From NCBI GenBank assembly GCA_023390055.1, contig JAEWDP010000142.1, forward strand, positions 1-12,884: a DNA stretch of 12,884 bases, read 5' to 3'. The stretch is from Pseudomonadota bacterium (lineage in GTDB: Bacteria > Pseudomonadota > Alphaproteobacteria > Rhizobiales > Rhizobiaceae). The translations under genes were made by a program, and so were the position numbers. Under the pieces are notes generated by a model. It worked only from the letters and a program-made list of their open reading frames with translations. It was not told the DNA's origin and ran no database searches. Shown in pieces: positions 6,591 through 12,884 of the stretch; the first letter of the stretch is position 1, and each line of letters opens with the position of its first letter.

Positions 6591-6618
6591 TTGCGCCTTT
6601 GGCCCCCGCTGCTATAAG
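6591..6618 (+). promoter_or_regulatory. Probable promoter of the PhnA-domain gene
   Basis: TTGCGC (6591-6596) and TATAAG (6613-6618) are separated by 16 bases. Transcription would start near 6625, leaving a leader of about 35 bases before the ATG at 6660. This suggests the small gene has its own promoter even though it follows the channel gene by 121 bases. Confidence 0.45.
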
Positions 6619-6659
6619 CAGGCCTATCCTTTCAGAAAAACGAGTGAGAAGAGCTTGCC

Positions 6660-6962
6660 ATGGCAAATGATGATGACGAGTATGTCTATGACGAGGTGAC
6701 TGGCGAATGGCGCCCGGCTTCCGAGATTGCAGCCGAAGCCAAGCAGGCATCAGAGGTTCGCGACGCGTCCGGAAACGTGCTTGAAGACGGTGATTCAGTC
6801 ACCCTCATCAAGGACCTGAAGGTCAAGGGCGCAAACCAGACGCTGAAACAGGGAACCGTCATCCGGTCAATCCGGCTTACCGATAATCCGGAAGAGATCG
6901 ATTGCCGCCATGACACAATCAAGGGTCTCGTCTTGCGCACGGAATTTGTCCGCAAGCGCTGA
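6660..6962 (+). CDS. PhnA-domain protein without zinc ribbon
   Basis: This 100-residue acidic-start protein matches the C-terminal PhnA domain (about residues 33-100: VRDASGNVLEDGDSVTLIKDL, then KVKGANQTLKQGTVIRSIRL in two adjoining segments, DNPEEIDCR and LRTEFVRK). The family is found in E. coli YjdM (formerly PhnA); despite the name it is not shown to act in phosphonate breakdown, and its molecular role is unknown. The usual N-terminal zinc ribbon with two CxxC pairs is missing here. In its place is a short segment (EYVYDEVTGEWRPASEI) that resembles the ribbon's last strand but has no cysteines. Cys82 is the only cysteine. No signal peptide is seen, so it is probably cytoplasmic. The ATG at 6660 is preceded by GAGAAGAG, a modest ribosome site. 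It is convergent with the HerA-like gene. The family call is firm; function is unknown. Confidence 0.9.
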   Translation: MANDDDEYVYDEVTGEWRPASEIAAEAKQASEVRDASGNVLEDGDSVTLIKDLKVKGANQTLKQGTVIRSIRLTDNPEEIDCRHDTIKGLVLRTEFVRKR

Positions 6963-7047
6963 GACCGCGAAACGGACAGTATTCCAGGCACTCCGAAGCA
7001 TCTCGTGATCCGCTGGGTCCGCTTCTCGTGCTTTTGGCCCTTGTGCC

Positions 7048-7092
7048 AGCGTGTCGCTACCAAAAGTCACTCGACATTTTCTGCGACACGCT
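7048..7092. terminator. Long hairpin directly after the HerA-like gene
   Basis: AGCGTGTCGC (7048-7057) and GCGACACGCT (7083-7092) form a perfect 10-bp stem. Inside it, AAAAGTC (7062-7068) pairs with GAC-A-TTTT (7073-7080) with one bulged A and a 4-base loop. The structure ends at the base before the stop codon of the minus-strand ATPase gene. It lies between convergent genes and has no closing T-run on either side. It is probably a 3'-end structure or bidirectional terminator; the pairing is seen, the role inferred. Confidence 0.5.
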
Positions 7093-8646
7093 TCAGCGTT
7101 TGAGGCTCCCGAGAATGCCGCGAACGAGTGCCCGCCCGACCTGAGTGGCAACCGTACGTGCGATACTTTTCATTGCCGTTTCAAGAACAGTCTGCCGCTT
7201 GTAGCCGGAACGGCCGCGGCTCGAGCTCTTGCCGCGTGCCGGGTTTTCCTCCGACGCCTCACCAAAGCCCGGCAGGCTCCATCGGCCAGCAGCACTGTCT
7301 GCATCGACCTCCTGGGCCTCCTTATCCTGTTCCTGGGCCGCCTTTTGAGCCCGGGCGGCAAGAATTTCATAGGCGGATTCGCGATCCACATCCTTGTCGT
7401 ATTGGCCGGCGATCGGGCTTGCATTGATGATGTCGCGACGTTCTGCGTCACTCAATGGTCCGATCCGTGATGACGGCGGACGGATCAATGTTCGCTCGAC
7501 GATGGACGGTGCCCCCTTGCCTTCCAGGGTTGACACGAGAGCTTCGCCGGTGCCCAGCCCGGTAATCACCTCCTGGGTGTCGAAAGCGGGATTGGGGCGG
7601 AAGGTGTCGGCAGCTGTCTTGACAGCCTTCTGCTCGCGCGGTGTGTAGGCACGCAGCGCATGCTGAACCCGGTTCCCAAGCTGTGCGAGGATGGTTTCCG
7701 GGACATCGAGAGGGTTCTGCGTCACGAAATAGACACCGACGCCTTTCGAACGGATCAGGCGAACAACCTGTTCCACGCGTTCGATCAGGACTTTTGGAGC
7801 ATCGTTGAAAAGAAGATGCGCCTCGTCAAAAAAGAAGACCAGCCTCGGTTTTTCCGGATCGCCGACTTCGGGCAATTCTTCAAAGAGTTCAGAAAGGAGC
7901 CACAAGAGAAAGGTCGCGTAAAGGCGCGGATTGTTCATCAGTTTGTCAGCCGCAAGCACGGAAATGACACCACGTCCATCCTGGCTTGTTCGCATCAGGT
8001 CGCTGATGGCAAGTGCGGGTTCGCCGAAGAAGTGCTCGGCACCCTGCTGTTCAAGCACAAGGAGATCGCGTTGCAGCGATCCGACTGATGCTTTCGACAC
8101 AAACCCGTAGCGGCTGGAGATCTCGCTGGCATGTTCGCCCATATAGTTCAGGAGTGCCTGAAGGTCTTTCAGGTCCAGAAGAGCCATGCCGCCTTCGTCG
8201 GCGATCTTGAAGGCGATGTTCAAGACACCTTCCTGAGCATCCGATGCGTCCATGAGGCGGGCCAGGAGTAGAGGCCCCATCTCGGCGATCGTCGTGCGTA
8301 CACGGTGGCCTTTTTCACCGTAAAGATCGAGGAAGATCGTTGGGAACGCGCTGAAGTCATAATCGGAAAACTGGATCTGTTCAGCACGCTTGAGCAGGAA
8401 ATCCTTCTCGTCACCGGCGACCGCAATACCGGACAGGTCGCCCTTGATGTCGGAGCAGAATACGGGAACACCGGCGCTGGAAAAGCTTTCCGCAAGGATT
8501 TGCAGCGTCACTGTCTTGCCCGTCCCGGTCGCCCCGGTGATCAAGCCATGCCGATTGCCAAATTTGAGTTCGAGGAATTCTTGCTCGTTGAACGAATCAT
8601 CGGGATTGCGGCTGCCGCCCAGAAAGAGTTTTCCGTCCTTGATCAT
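7093..8646 (-). CDS. HerA-like ATPase, YjgR/DUF853 family
   Basis: This 517-residue cytoplasmic P-loop ATPase belongs to the HerA/FtsK superfamily, in the YjgR (DUF853) branch, whose members are about 500 residues; cellular function is not established. Walker A is GATGTGKT at residues 38-45. Walker B is LVFFFDEAH at 269-277, with Asp274 and Glu275. The segment VYFVTQNPLDVPETILAQLG (305-324) contains the sensor-like Gln310. It is followed by GNRVQHALRAYTPREQKAVK, characteristic of the branch. A variable Ala/Glu/Arg-rich linker (430-480) precedes a conserved basic tail (TVLETAMKSIARTVATQVGR). Such ATPases are expected to form hexameric rings. The start at 8646 has AGGGAG 10 bases upstream. It is divergent from the small glycine-rich gene. 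No NurA-type nuclease or other defence partner lies nearby, so the YjgR housekeeping-type assignment is preferred to a DNA-repair or defence role. Confidence 0.93.
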   Translation of the reverse strand: MIKDGKLFLGGSRNPDDSFNEQEFLELKFGNRHGLITGATGTGKTVTLQILAESFSSAGVPVFCSDIKGDLSGIAVAGDEKDFLLKRAEQIQFSDYDFSAFPTIFLDLYGEKGHRVRTTIAEMGPLLLARLMDASDAQEGVLNIAFKIADEGGMALLDLKDLQALLNYMGEHASEISSRYGFVSKASVGSLQRDLLVLEQQGAEHFFGEPALAISDLMRTSQDGRGVISVLAADKLMNNPRLYATFLLWLLSELFEELPEVGDPEKPRLVFFFDEAHLLFNDAPKVLIERVEQVVRLIRSKGVGVYFVTQNPLDVPETILAQLGNRVQHALRAYTPREQKAVKTAADTFRPNPAFDTQEVITGLGTGEALVSTLEGKGAPSIVERTLIRPPSSRIGPLSDAERRDIINASPIAGQYDKDVDRESAYEILAARAQKAAQEQDKEAQEVDADSAAGRWSLPGFGEASEENPARGKSSSRGRSGYKRQTVLETAMKSIARTVATQVGRALVRGILGSLKR

Positions 8647-8681
8647 ACAATTGATGCTCCCTGAATGTTTCGTTGTTGATG

Positions 8682-8710
8682 TTTATAGATGGCGGTTCAT
8701 GTGGCCGCAA
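8682..8710 (-). promoter_or_regulatory. Possible promoter of the HerA-like gene
   Basis: On the minus strand TTGCGG (8705-8710) and TATAAA (8682-8687) are 17 bases apart. Transcription would start about 30 bases before the start codon at 8646. The -35 matches the standard consensus at only three positions. Confidence 0.35.
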
Positions 8711-8875
8711 TGCCAAGGCCTGCAGCCGATTACAATCGACATGAGGATGCGAGTGTAGCCGGGAAAGTGAAAACGTCTTGCTTGATCTGGGGATGTCGAT
8801 CTGCGCATTTGGCTCTGGACACGGGCAGGGTACCTGTCTTTTGTTGATGTAAACCGCAAGTATGAGGAGTGGTTG

Positions 8876-9265
8876 ATGAACGAGCTGGTTACACGGGTTG
8901 CCGACAATGTCGGTGTGGCTCCCGATGTTGCAGAAAAGGCCGTTGGCATGATGCTTGGCTTTCTGCAGCGTGAGGCTGATGACGGTGCGATCGCAAAAAT
9001 GATAGAAACCATTCCGGGTGCAAGCCAGCTGGTGGCCAATTTCAATGGCGAAGGTGAAGGTGGCGGCGGTCTTCTCGGTGGCCTGATGGCAAGCTTCGGT
9101 GGTGGCGTCATGGGGCTTGGTCAGCAACTGATGAGCCTTGGGCTTGGTATGGGGGAAATCAGTGCGCTTGCCAAAGAGACGCTTGCGATTGCGCGTGAAT
9201 ATGCTGGCGACGAGATCGTAGATCAGGTGGTGGCATCCGTGCCAGGCCTCAGCCAGTTCGTCTGA
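8876..9265 (+). CDS. Small glycine-rich protein, DUF2267/DUF2780-like
   Basis: The product has 129 residues. An N-terminal helical part (residues 1-57) with GVAPDVAEKAVGMMLGFLQ and IPGASQLVANF is followed by a glycine-rich, methionine-rich middle (about 58-97, GEGEGGGGLLGGLMASFGGG and the like). It ends in a helical part closing in ASVPGLSQFV. The two ends look alike in theme: each finishes with an I/V-PG-(A/L)-SQ-(L/F)-V motif, which suggests an internal repeat. I recognise it as a type common in rhizobia, often annotated DUF2267 and also similar to DUF2780 (VcgC/VcgE); I cannot decide which without a profile search. No signal peptide or clear membrane helix is visible, though the Gly/Leu middle is fairly hydrophobic. 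The ATG at 8876 has GAGGAG 6 bases upstream; a TTG just before it is ignored. Function is unknown. Confidence 0.8.
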   Translation: MNELVTRVADNVGVAPDVAEKAVGMMLGFLQREADDGAIAKMIETIPGASQLVANFNGEGEGGGGLLGGLMASFGGGVMGLGQQLMSLGLGMGEISALAKETLAIAREYAGDEIVDQVVASVPGLSQFV

Positions 9266-9658
9266 CGTATCTCGATCATCCAGGATCTGCTGACGATATC
9301 GGATCCATGGCCGGTCCGGTATCGCGTGTATGATCGCAAATCAGTGACGTTGTCGCCTGACTGCGGCCGTCACACCGGCTGGATCCGCGTGGCGGAGCCT
9401 ATATCGGATATAAAATGGCTGGGTTCTGCTTTGATCTCAAAAAGGTCGCGTGGCTGCAAGATATGCCAGTAACGTAGCCCGCCGGATTTCATCTGACGCG
9501 ATTTGGAAAGCCGGGTTGTTGTGGCGATGCATCCGCCACAACAACACATCTTGTCGATGAGCCTCCATTATCACTGGTGGTGTGTGATCGATAGACCGGT
9601 TATGCACAAATATTCTACCGTGTTCCTGGGCGGCTCAATCGTCCACATGGATGCAACG
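9266..9658. other. 393-bp non-coding gap
   Basis: This lies between the small glycine-rich gene and the 3' end of the aldo/keto reductase operon. I see no credible gene in it; the only long open frame runs on antisense through the reductase. It holds a perfect 12-bp-stem inverted repeat (9515-9545) and a minor symmetric sequence TATATC-G-GATATA (9400-9412). Confidence 0.6.
9515..9545. repeat. Perfect 12-bp inverted repeat, 7-base loop
   Basis: GTTGTTGTGGCG (9515-9526) and CGCCACAACAAC (9534-9545) are exact reverse complements around ATGCATC. In RNA this would be a very stable hairpin. It lies 249 bases past the stop of the plus-strand gene and 113 bases past the stop of the minus-strand reductase gene. 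There is no T-run. It might be a 3'-end barrier, a small RNA element or a dispersed palindromic repeat; the pairing is certain and the role unknown. Confidence 0.6.
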
Positions 9659-10483
9659 TCAATCCCACTCAGGTGCGAGATGCGCCGGGTTGACGATACG
9701 TCCGTCCGGGCGCGTGAGCCCACCGATTTCCGCCATCTCGTCTTCATTGAGGATGAAATCGAAGATATCGAAATTCTCCGGGAGACGGCGTTCTGTTGCC
9801 GTCTTGGAAAGGGCTATGACGTCTTTTTGCTGTATCGCCCAGCGCAGGACGACCTGTGCTGCCGTTTTGCCGTGTCTGGCGCCAATCTCCTTGAGGACGT
9901 CGTCCAGCGGCACCTTGCCGTCTGCCATAAGATAGTAGGCGGTTATCGACATTGCCGTCTTGCGTGCTTCGTCAATGACCTTCGTCTGGTCGAGATAAGG
10001 ATGGTACTCGACCTGGTTGGTGGCAATCGGTGCATCTGAAAGTCTGACAGCCTCTCGCATCAACGTGGTCGAGAAGTTGGAAACTCCGATATTTTTTACC
10101 TTTCCGGCCTGAATCAATGCATTCAGAGCGCCTATCCGATCGGCAAGCGGCATTTCGCTTTGCGGCCAGTGAAGCAGCAGCAGGTCGACATGGTCGGTTT
10201 TCAGCTTTGTGAGGCTTTCATCAACGGAGGTGATGAATTCTTCATGGCCGACGCGGTCGACCCAGACCTTCGTGGTCAAGAAGATGTCGGCGCGCGGGAT
10301 GCCGGATTTGGCGAGGACTTCGCCGACCGCTCCTTCATTGCCGTAGATCTGTGCCGTATCGACATGCCGAAAACCGACTTTCAGTGCCTCTGGCAGGATG
10401 CGAAGCACGTCTGCGTCCGGCATCCGAAACGTACCAAAACCGAGGGCCGGAATATTGGCGCCATTTGCGCTGACAGAATGCAT
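9659..10483 (-). CDS. Aldo/keto reductase, 2,5-diketo-D-gluconate reductase (DkgB)-like
   Basis: This is a cytoplasmic NADPH-dependent carbonyl reductase of 274 residues, the size of DkgA/DkgB-type AKR5 enzymes. The AKR catalytic tetrad is complete: Asp42 and Tyr47 (HVDTAQIYGNE), Lys72 (TTKVW) and His105 (LLLLHWP). Other family signatures are GVSNF, ATNQVEYHPYL and the cofactor-binding tail with ALSKTATERRLPEN. Likely substrates are sugar-derived ketones, methylglyoxal or other aldehydes. The ATG at 10483 is chosen because AAGGAG lies 7 bases upstream and homologues begin here (MHSVSANGANIPALGFGTF); the frame is open further upstream as translated non-coding sequence. It is the second gene of a probable operon, 88 bases after the other reductase. 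The family is firm; the exact substrate is unknown. Confidence 0.93.
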   Translation of the reverse strand: MHSVSANGANIPALGFGTFRMPDADVLRILPEALKVGFRHVDTAQIYGNEGAVGEVLAKSGIPRADIFLTTKVWVDRVGHEEFITSVDESLTKLKTDHVDLLLLHWPQSEMPLADRIGALNALIQAGKVKNIGVSNFSTTLMREAVRLSDAPIATNQVEYHPYLDQTKVIDEARKTAMSITAYYLMADGKVPLDDVLKEIGARHGKTAAQVVLRWAIQQKDVIALSKTATERRLPENFDIFDFILNEDEMAEIGGLTRPDGRIVNPAHLAPEWD

Positions 10484-10571
10484 GAAAGAACTCCTTGGGA
10501 TGCGTAAGAGCAGATAGGAAATACCACCTCTAAATGGGACTGATACGGTCCCGGTCAACCGGAAGTTCTGC

Positions 10572-11609
10572 TTATCCAGCGATTGGTGGATCAAGCCGGG
10601 CAAAGCCTTGCTGCCGCCGATATGGAAAATACGGGTAGGGTGGCGTGATCGAGCTTGCAGCATTAAGGCGTTCCACCTGCTCTTCAGTGAGCGACCATCC
10701 GACGGCGCCAAGATTTTGGCGCAATTGCTCTTCGTTGCGGGCGCCTATGATGACGGATGAGACGGTCGGGCGCTGTGTCAGCCAGTTGATTGCGACCTGC
10801 GGAACCGATCTTCCCGTCTCGTTCGCAATACCATGCAGCACATCGACGACCCGGTAGAACAGGTCGTCATCGACAGGTGGACCAAAAGACGCAGTTTCGT
10901 GCAGCCGGCTGCTTGCGGGAACTGGATGATGGCGGTCAATCTTGCCGGTCAACCGTCCCCAGCCAAGTGGGCTCCACACGAGAGCTCCAACACCCTGATC
11001 GTGGCCAAGTGGCATGAGTTCCCATTCATAGTCCCTTCCGACCAGCGAATAGTAAACCTGATTGGCCACATAGCGCGTAAGGCCATATCGATCGGCAGCC
11101 GCCAGGGATTTCATCAGTTGCCAGCCTGAGAAGTTTGAAACGCCAACATAGCGAAGCTTGCCGGCCTTCACAAGCAGGTCCATCGTTGAGACGACCTCCT
11201 CGACGGGCGTGGAGGCATCGTATGCGTGAAGCTGGAAAATATCGATGTAATCGGTTTTCAACCGCTTCAGGGCTGCATCGACAGATCTTGTCAGGCGCAA
11301 TCGCGACGAGCCCCAATCGTTTGGCCCGTTGCCCATTGGCAGGCTGGCCTTGGTGGAAATCAGGACTGCGTCGCGCCGTCCCTGGGTTGCTTGGCCTAAG
11401 ACTTCTTCGGATGCGCCGTTTGAATAGACGTCTGCGGTATCAAACAGATTGACACCATGTTCGAGGCAGATATCGACTAGCCGCCGGGCCTCCTCGCTCT
11501 GGGTCGATCCCCAGTGGCCAAAGAGCGGGCCCGATCCACCAAAAGTGCCGGTGCCGAAACTCAAGACCGACACTTTCAGGCCAGATTTTCCAAGGCTTCG
11601 ATATTCCAT
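10572..11609 (-). CDS. Aldo/keto reductase (YghZ/AKR14- or Kv-beta-like type)
   Basis: This 345-residue NADPH-dependent oxidoreductase has the TIM-barrel AKR signatures. The tetrad is Asp57 and Tyr62 (NLFDTADVYSNGASEE), Lys87 (LISTKAS) and His128 (DIFQLHAYD). Further landmarks are YVGVSNFSGWQLMKS, NQVYYSLVGRDYEWELMP, VWSPLGWGRLTGKI and the cofactor-binding SSVIIGARNEEQLRQNLGA. It ends with the PPYPYFPYRRQ tail common to this subgroup. Length and features fit the larger AKR class (glyceraldehyde-3-phosphate reductase-like YghZ, Kv-beta-like). The start at 11609 has AAGGA 8 bases upstream and begins at the usual MEYRSLGKSG; the upstream extension of the frame is not credible. It is the first gene of the reductase operon and divergent from the LysR regulator, which likely controls it. 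The inducer and substrate are unknown. Confidence 0.94.
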   Translation of the reverse strand: MEYRSLGKSGLKVSVLSFGTGTFGGSGPLFGHWGSTQSEEARRLVDICLEHGVNLFDTADVYSNGASEEVLGQATQGRRDAVLISTKASLPMGNGPNDWGSSRLRLTRSVDAALKRLKTDYIDIFQLHAYDASTPVEEVVSTMDLLVKAGKLRYVGVSNFSGWQLMKSLAAADRYGLTRYVANQVYYSLVGRDYEWELMPLGHDQGVGALVWSPLGWGRLTGKIDRHHPVPASSRLHETASFGPPVDDDLFYRVVDVLHGIANETGRSVPQVAINWLTQRPTVSSVIIGARNEEQLRQNLGAVGWSLTEEQVERLNAASSITPPYPYFPYRRQQGFARLDPPIAG

Positions 11610-11669
11610 GATCGTGATCCTTCTTGCTGGGCAGATCCTGATTGCGCCTGCCTGATGGGAAGCCGAACA

Positions 11670-11724
11670 CATAGAACTATGCGGATATGTGATGTAGGGT
11701 GCGAATTGGAACATCATTTATGAT
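11670..11724. promoter_or_regulatory. Candidate LysR-regulator binding region
   Basis: The space between the divergent reductase and LysR genes has two short perfect dyads, CATAG-AA-CTATG (11670-11681) and ATCAT-TT-ATGAT (11713-11724). Their centres are 43 bases apart, about four helical turns. Paired sites near the divergent regulator's promoter are typical of LysR-type control. The second dyad overlaps TATGAT just ahead of the LysR start, fitting autorepression. Sequence symmetry is seen; binding is inferred. Confidence 0.5.
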
Positions 11725-11736
11725 ACAGGTTCACAA

Positions 11737-12642
11737 ATGAGACGTACTGACATCAACCGGTCGGCGGAGATGGAAGTCTTTGTCCATGTTGTGGAACGGG
11801 GCGGATTTTCCGCGGCTGCCCGCATGTTGGAGATGATGCCTTCGACAGTCAGCAAATTGATTGCGCGGCTGGAACGACGTCTTGGCGCCCGCCTCATCAA
11901 TCGCTCGACGCGCCGATTTGTCCTGACGCCGGAAGGCGTTCAATTCTATGAACGATCAAGGACAATTCTCGCAGATATGGATGATGCTGAACGCGGTGCC
12001 GCAATCGCCGTAGAAGCCACCGGACTTCTGCGGGTAAACACCAGTGCGTCGTACGGAACGCACGTCCTGTCCCACATCCTTCCGGATTTTCTTCGACGGT
12101 ACCCCGCGATTACTCTGGATATTGCCTATACGGACAATGTTGTCGACATTCTTCAGGAACGGGCCGATGTTGCCGTTCGTGCAGGTCCGCAACAAAGTTC
12201 GAGCCTCGTTGCCCGCAAGCTTGGCGATACTGCGATGGTGATTGTGGGATCACCGGACTATCTTCGTCGGTTCTCCACACCGTCTCACCCTTCGCAACTC
12301 GATCAGCACAACTGCCTGGGGCTGGGTTACCAGCGTGGTATGCGAGGTTGGCCCTTCAGGCTTAAAAATGAGATCGTTTCCGTTGTGCCCGCACAGCGGG
12401 TACGGGCGAGTGACGGAGAGGGATTGCGGCAATTGGTTGTCAACGGTTCGGGGCTGGCGAGATTTGCAGGTTTCACCGTTCGTGATGACATCGCAAGCGG
12501 GTGTCTCGTTCCCGTTCTCGAAGACTTCAATCCGGGTGACCGCGAAGCATTTCACGCCGTTCATGTCGGAAAAGGCGGACCCTTGCCCTCACGCGTGAGA
12601 GCATTTCTGGATTTTCTGGCCGAGCAAGGCCGCGTTTCGTGA
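11737..12642 (+). CDS. LysR-family transcriptional regulator
   Basis: This 301-residue DNA-binding regulator is divergent from the aldo/keto reductase operon, which it probably controls with a small-molecule co-inducer. The winged-helix domain lies in residues 10-70: MEVFVHVVERGGFSAAARML, then PSTVSKLIARLERRLGARL with the wing INRSTRRFVLTPEG. A helical linker (70-90) joins it to the ligand-binding domain from about residue 95 to 290, including GLLRVNTSASYGTHVLSHIL and the DIAYTDNVVDILQERADVAVR segment. The sequence resembles the large subgroup of regulators (PA2220/AaeR-like) commonly paired with oxidoreductases. The start at 11737 is the first credible ATG; its ribosome site is weak (ACAGG). 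It may be transcribed with almost no leader if TATGAT at 11719-11724 is its -10. Confidence 0.93.
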   Translation: MRRTDINRSAEMEVFVHVVERGGFSAAARMLEMMPSTVSKLIARLERRLGARLINRSTRRFVLTPEGVQFYERSRTILADMDDAERGAAIAVEATGLLRVNTSASYGTHVLSHILPDFLRRYPAITLDIAYTDNVVDILQERADVAVRAGPQQSSSLVARKLGDTAMVIVGSPDYLRRFSTPSHPSQLDQHNCLGLGYQRGMRGWPFRLKNEIVSVVPAQRVRASDGEGLRQLVVNGSGLARFAGFTVRDDIASGCLVPVLEDFNPGDREAFHAVHVGKGGPLPSRVRAFLDFLAEQGRVS

Positions 12643-12698
12643 TCTTCTTTGCGCTCATTCGTGCCATGACGGATCTTCCGTTTGGGGGCATCCGGCGG

Positions 12699-12754
12699 GG
12701 ACCCGTAACTCAATGCAAATGCGAATCATATGCATTGAGAATCGCTGCGGGTCC
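12699..12754. promoter_or_regulatory. Nested inverted repeat with AT-rich dyad, possible iron-type operator or RNA element
   Basis: The inner element is a 31-bp dyad (12709-12739): CTCAATGCA and TGCATTGAG are exact reverse complements, and inside them ATG and CAT also pair, leaving CGAAT at the centre. The outer arms GGACCCG (12699-12705) and CGGGTCC (12748-12754) are also exact. Together they could fold into a hairpin of about 56 bases. The AATGCAAATGCGAATCAT part loosely resembles Fur-type boxes. It lies 56 bases past the LysR stop codon and about 125 bases before a possible start codon at the window edge. It could be an operator, a terminator-like structure or a leader RNA. Confidence 0.5.
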
Positions 12755-12878
12755 TGGCAGCAATTCTAAATGAAGCCTCCCTTATCATTTCATCGTCCTA
12801 ACTGAGCCTCGATTTCGGGGGGCGGCTTTGAATTAATCAAGGTCTGCATAAGCGTCCGCCAGTCAGGAAAGACAAGAT

Positions 12879-12884
12879 ATGCAG
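12879..12884 (+). CDS. Possible start of a gene running off the window
   Basis: An ATG at 12879 is preceded by AGGAAAG (12865-12871). Only two codons are visible, so no product can be named. It would be the first gene downstream of the nested inverted repeat. The call rests on the ribosome-site-like sequence alone. Confidence 0.25.

Noticed and set aside
6660..6962. PhnA-domain protein as a phosphonoacetate hydrolase or phosphonate-use enzyme
   Set aside because: The hydrolase also called PhnA is a different, much larger protein; the short PhnA/YjdM family has no proven phosphonate role and no phn genes are present.
7093..8646. HerA-like ATPase as part of a defence or HerA-NurA repair system
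   Set aside because: No NurA, SIR2 or other nuclease-like gene is nearby, and the sequence has the YjgR/DUF853 signatures in both the core and the C-terminal tail.
9400..9412. TATATC-G-GATATA palindrome
   Set aside because: Short and AT-rich, not near a gene start; easily due to chance.
11708..11731. GGAAC followed by GGTT ahead of the LysR gene as a second EcfG promoter
   Set aside because: The spacer is too short (15 bases to GGTT) and the implied start would fall inside the gene.

Overview
The window looks like ordinary chromosomal DNA of an alphaproteobacterium, most likely Rhizobiales/Rhizobiaceae. The reasons are the moderately high GC, the two YkuD-type L,D-transpeptidase lipoproteins, the rhizobial-type ohrR/ohr pair, the small glycine-rich DUF2267/DUF2780-like protein, and one well-formed EcfG/RpoE2-type (general stress response) promoter. 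This placement comes from family recognition and was not tested by a search. There is no rRNA, tRNA, CRISPR array, insertion sequence or prophage gene that I can see.

Layout, left to right. (1) 136-2113: two tandem, clearly paralogous L,D-transpeptidase lipoproteins. The first has a Sec-type lipoprotein signal, the second a Tat-like one. A 427-bp gap between them holds a GGAAC-N17-CGTT promoter for the second gene. (2) 2130-3166: divergent ohrR and ohr (organic hydroperoxide sensor and reductase) sharing a dyad operator. (3) 3270-4513: a second divergent pair, a MarR-family regulator and a DUF899 thioredoxin-like protein, again with a strong shared palindrome. (4) 4759-6962: three genes on the plus strand: a two-domain glyoxalase-fold (VOC) protein, a six-helix K+-channel-like protein with a C-terminal zinc ribbon, and a PhnA-domain protein that lacks the usual zinc ribbon. 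(5) 7093-9265: a HerA-like ATPase of the YjgR/DUF853 family on the minus strand, divergent from the small glycine-rich protein on the plus strand. (6) 9659-12642: two aldo/keto reductases in a probable minus-strand operon, divergent from a LysR-type regulator. (7) 12643-12884: a non-coding region with a nested inverted repeat, leading to a possible start codon at the window edge.

How the genes relate: much of the window concerns coping with reactive small molecules and the cell envelope. It includes peroxide removal (Ohr), a probable thiol-redox protein (DUF899), carbonyl and aldehyde handling (VOC protein, two AKRs), local one-component regulators (OhrR, MarR, LysR) and cell-wall crosslinking with a general-stress promoter. 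I do not see a single new multi-gene system. The parts most worth following up are the EcfG-type promoter of the second transpeptidase, the MarR/DUF899 pair with its palindrome, the zinc-ribbon channel, and three strong unexplained inverted repeats (7048-7092, 9515-9545, 12699-12754).
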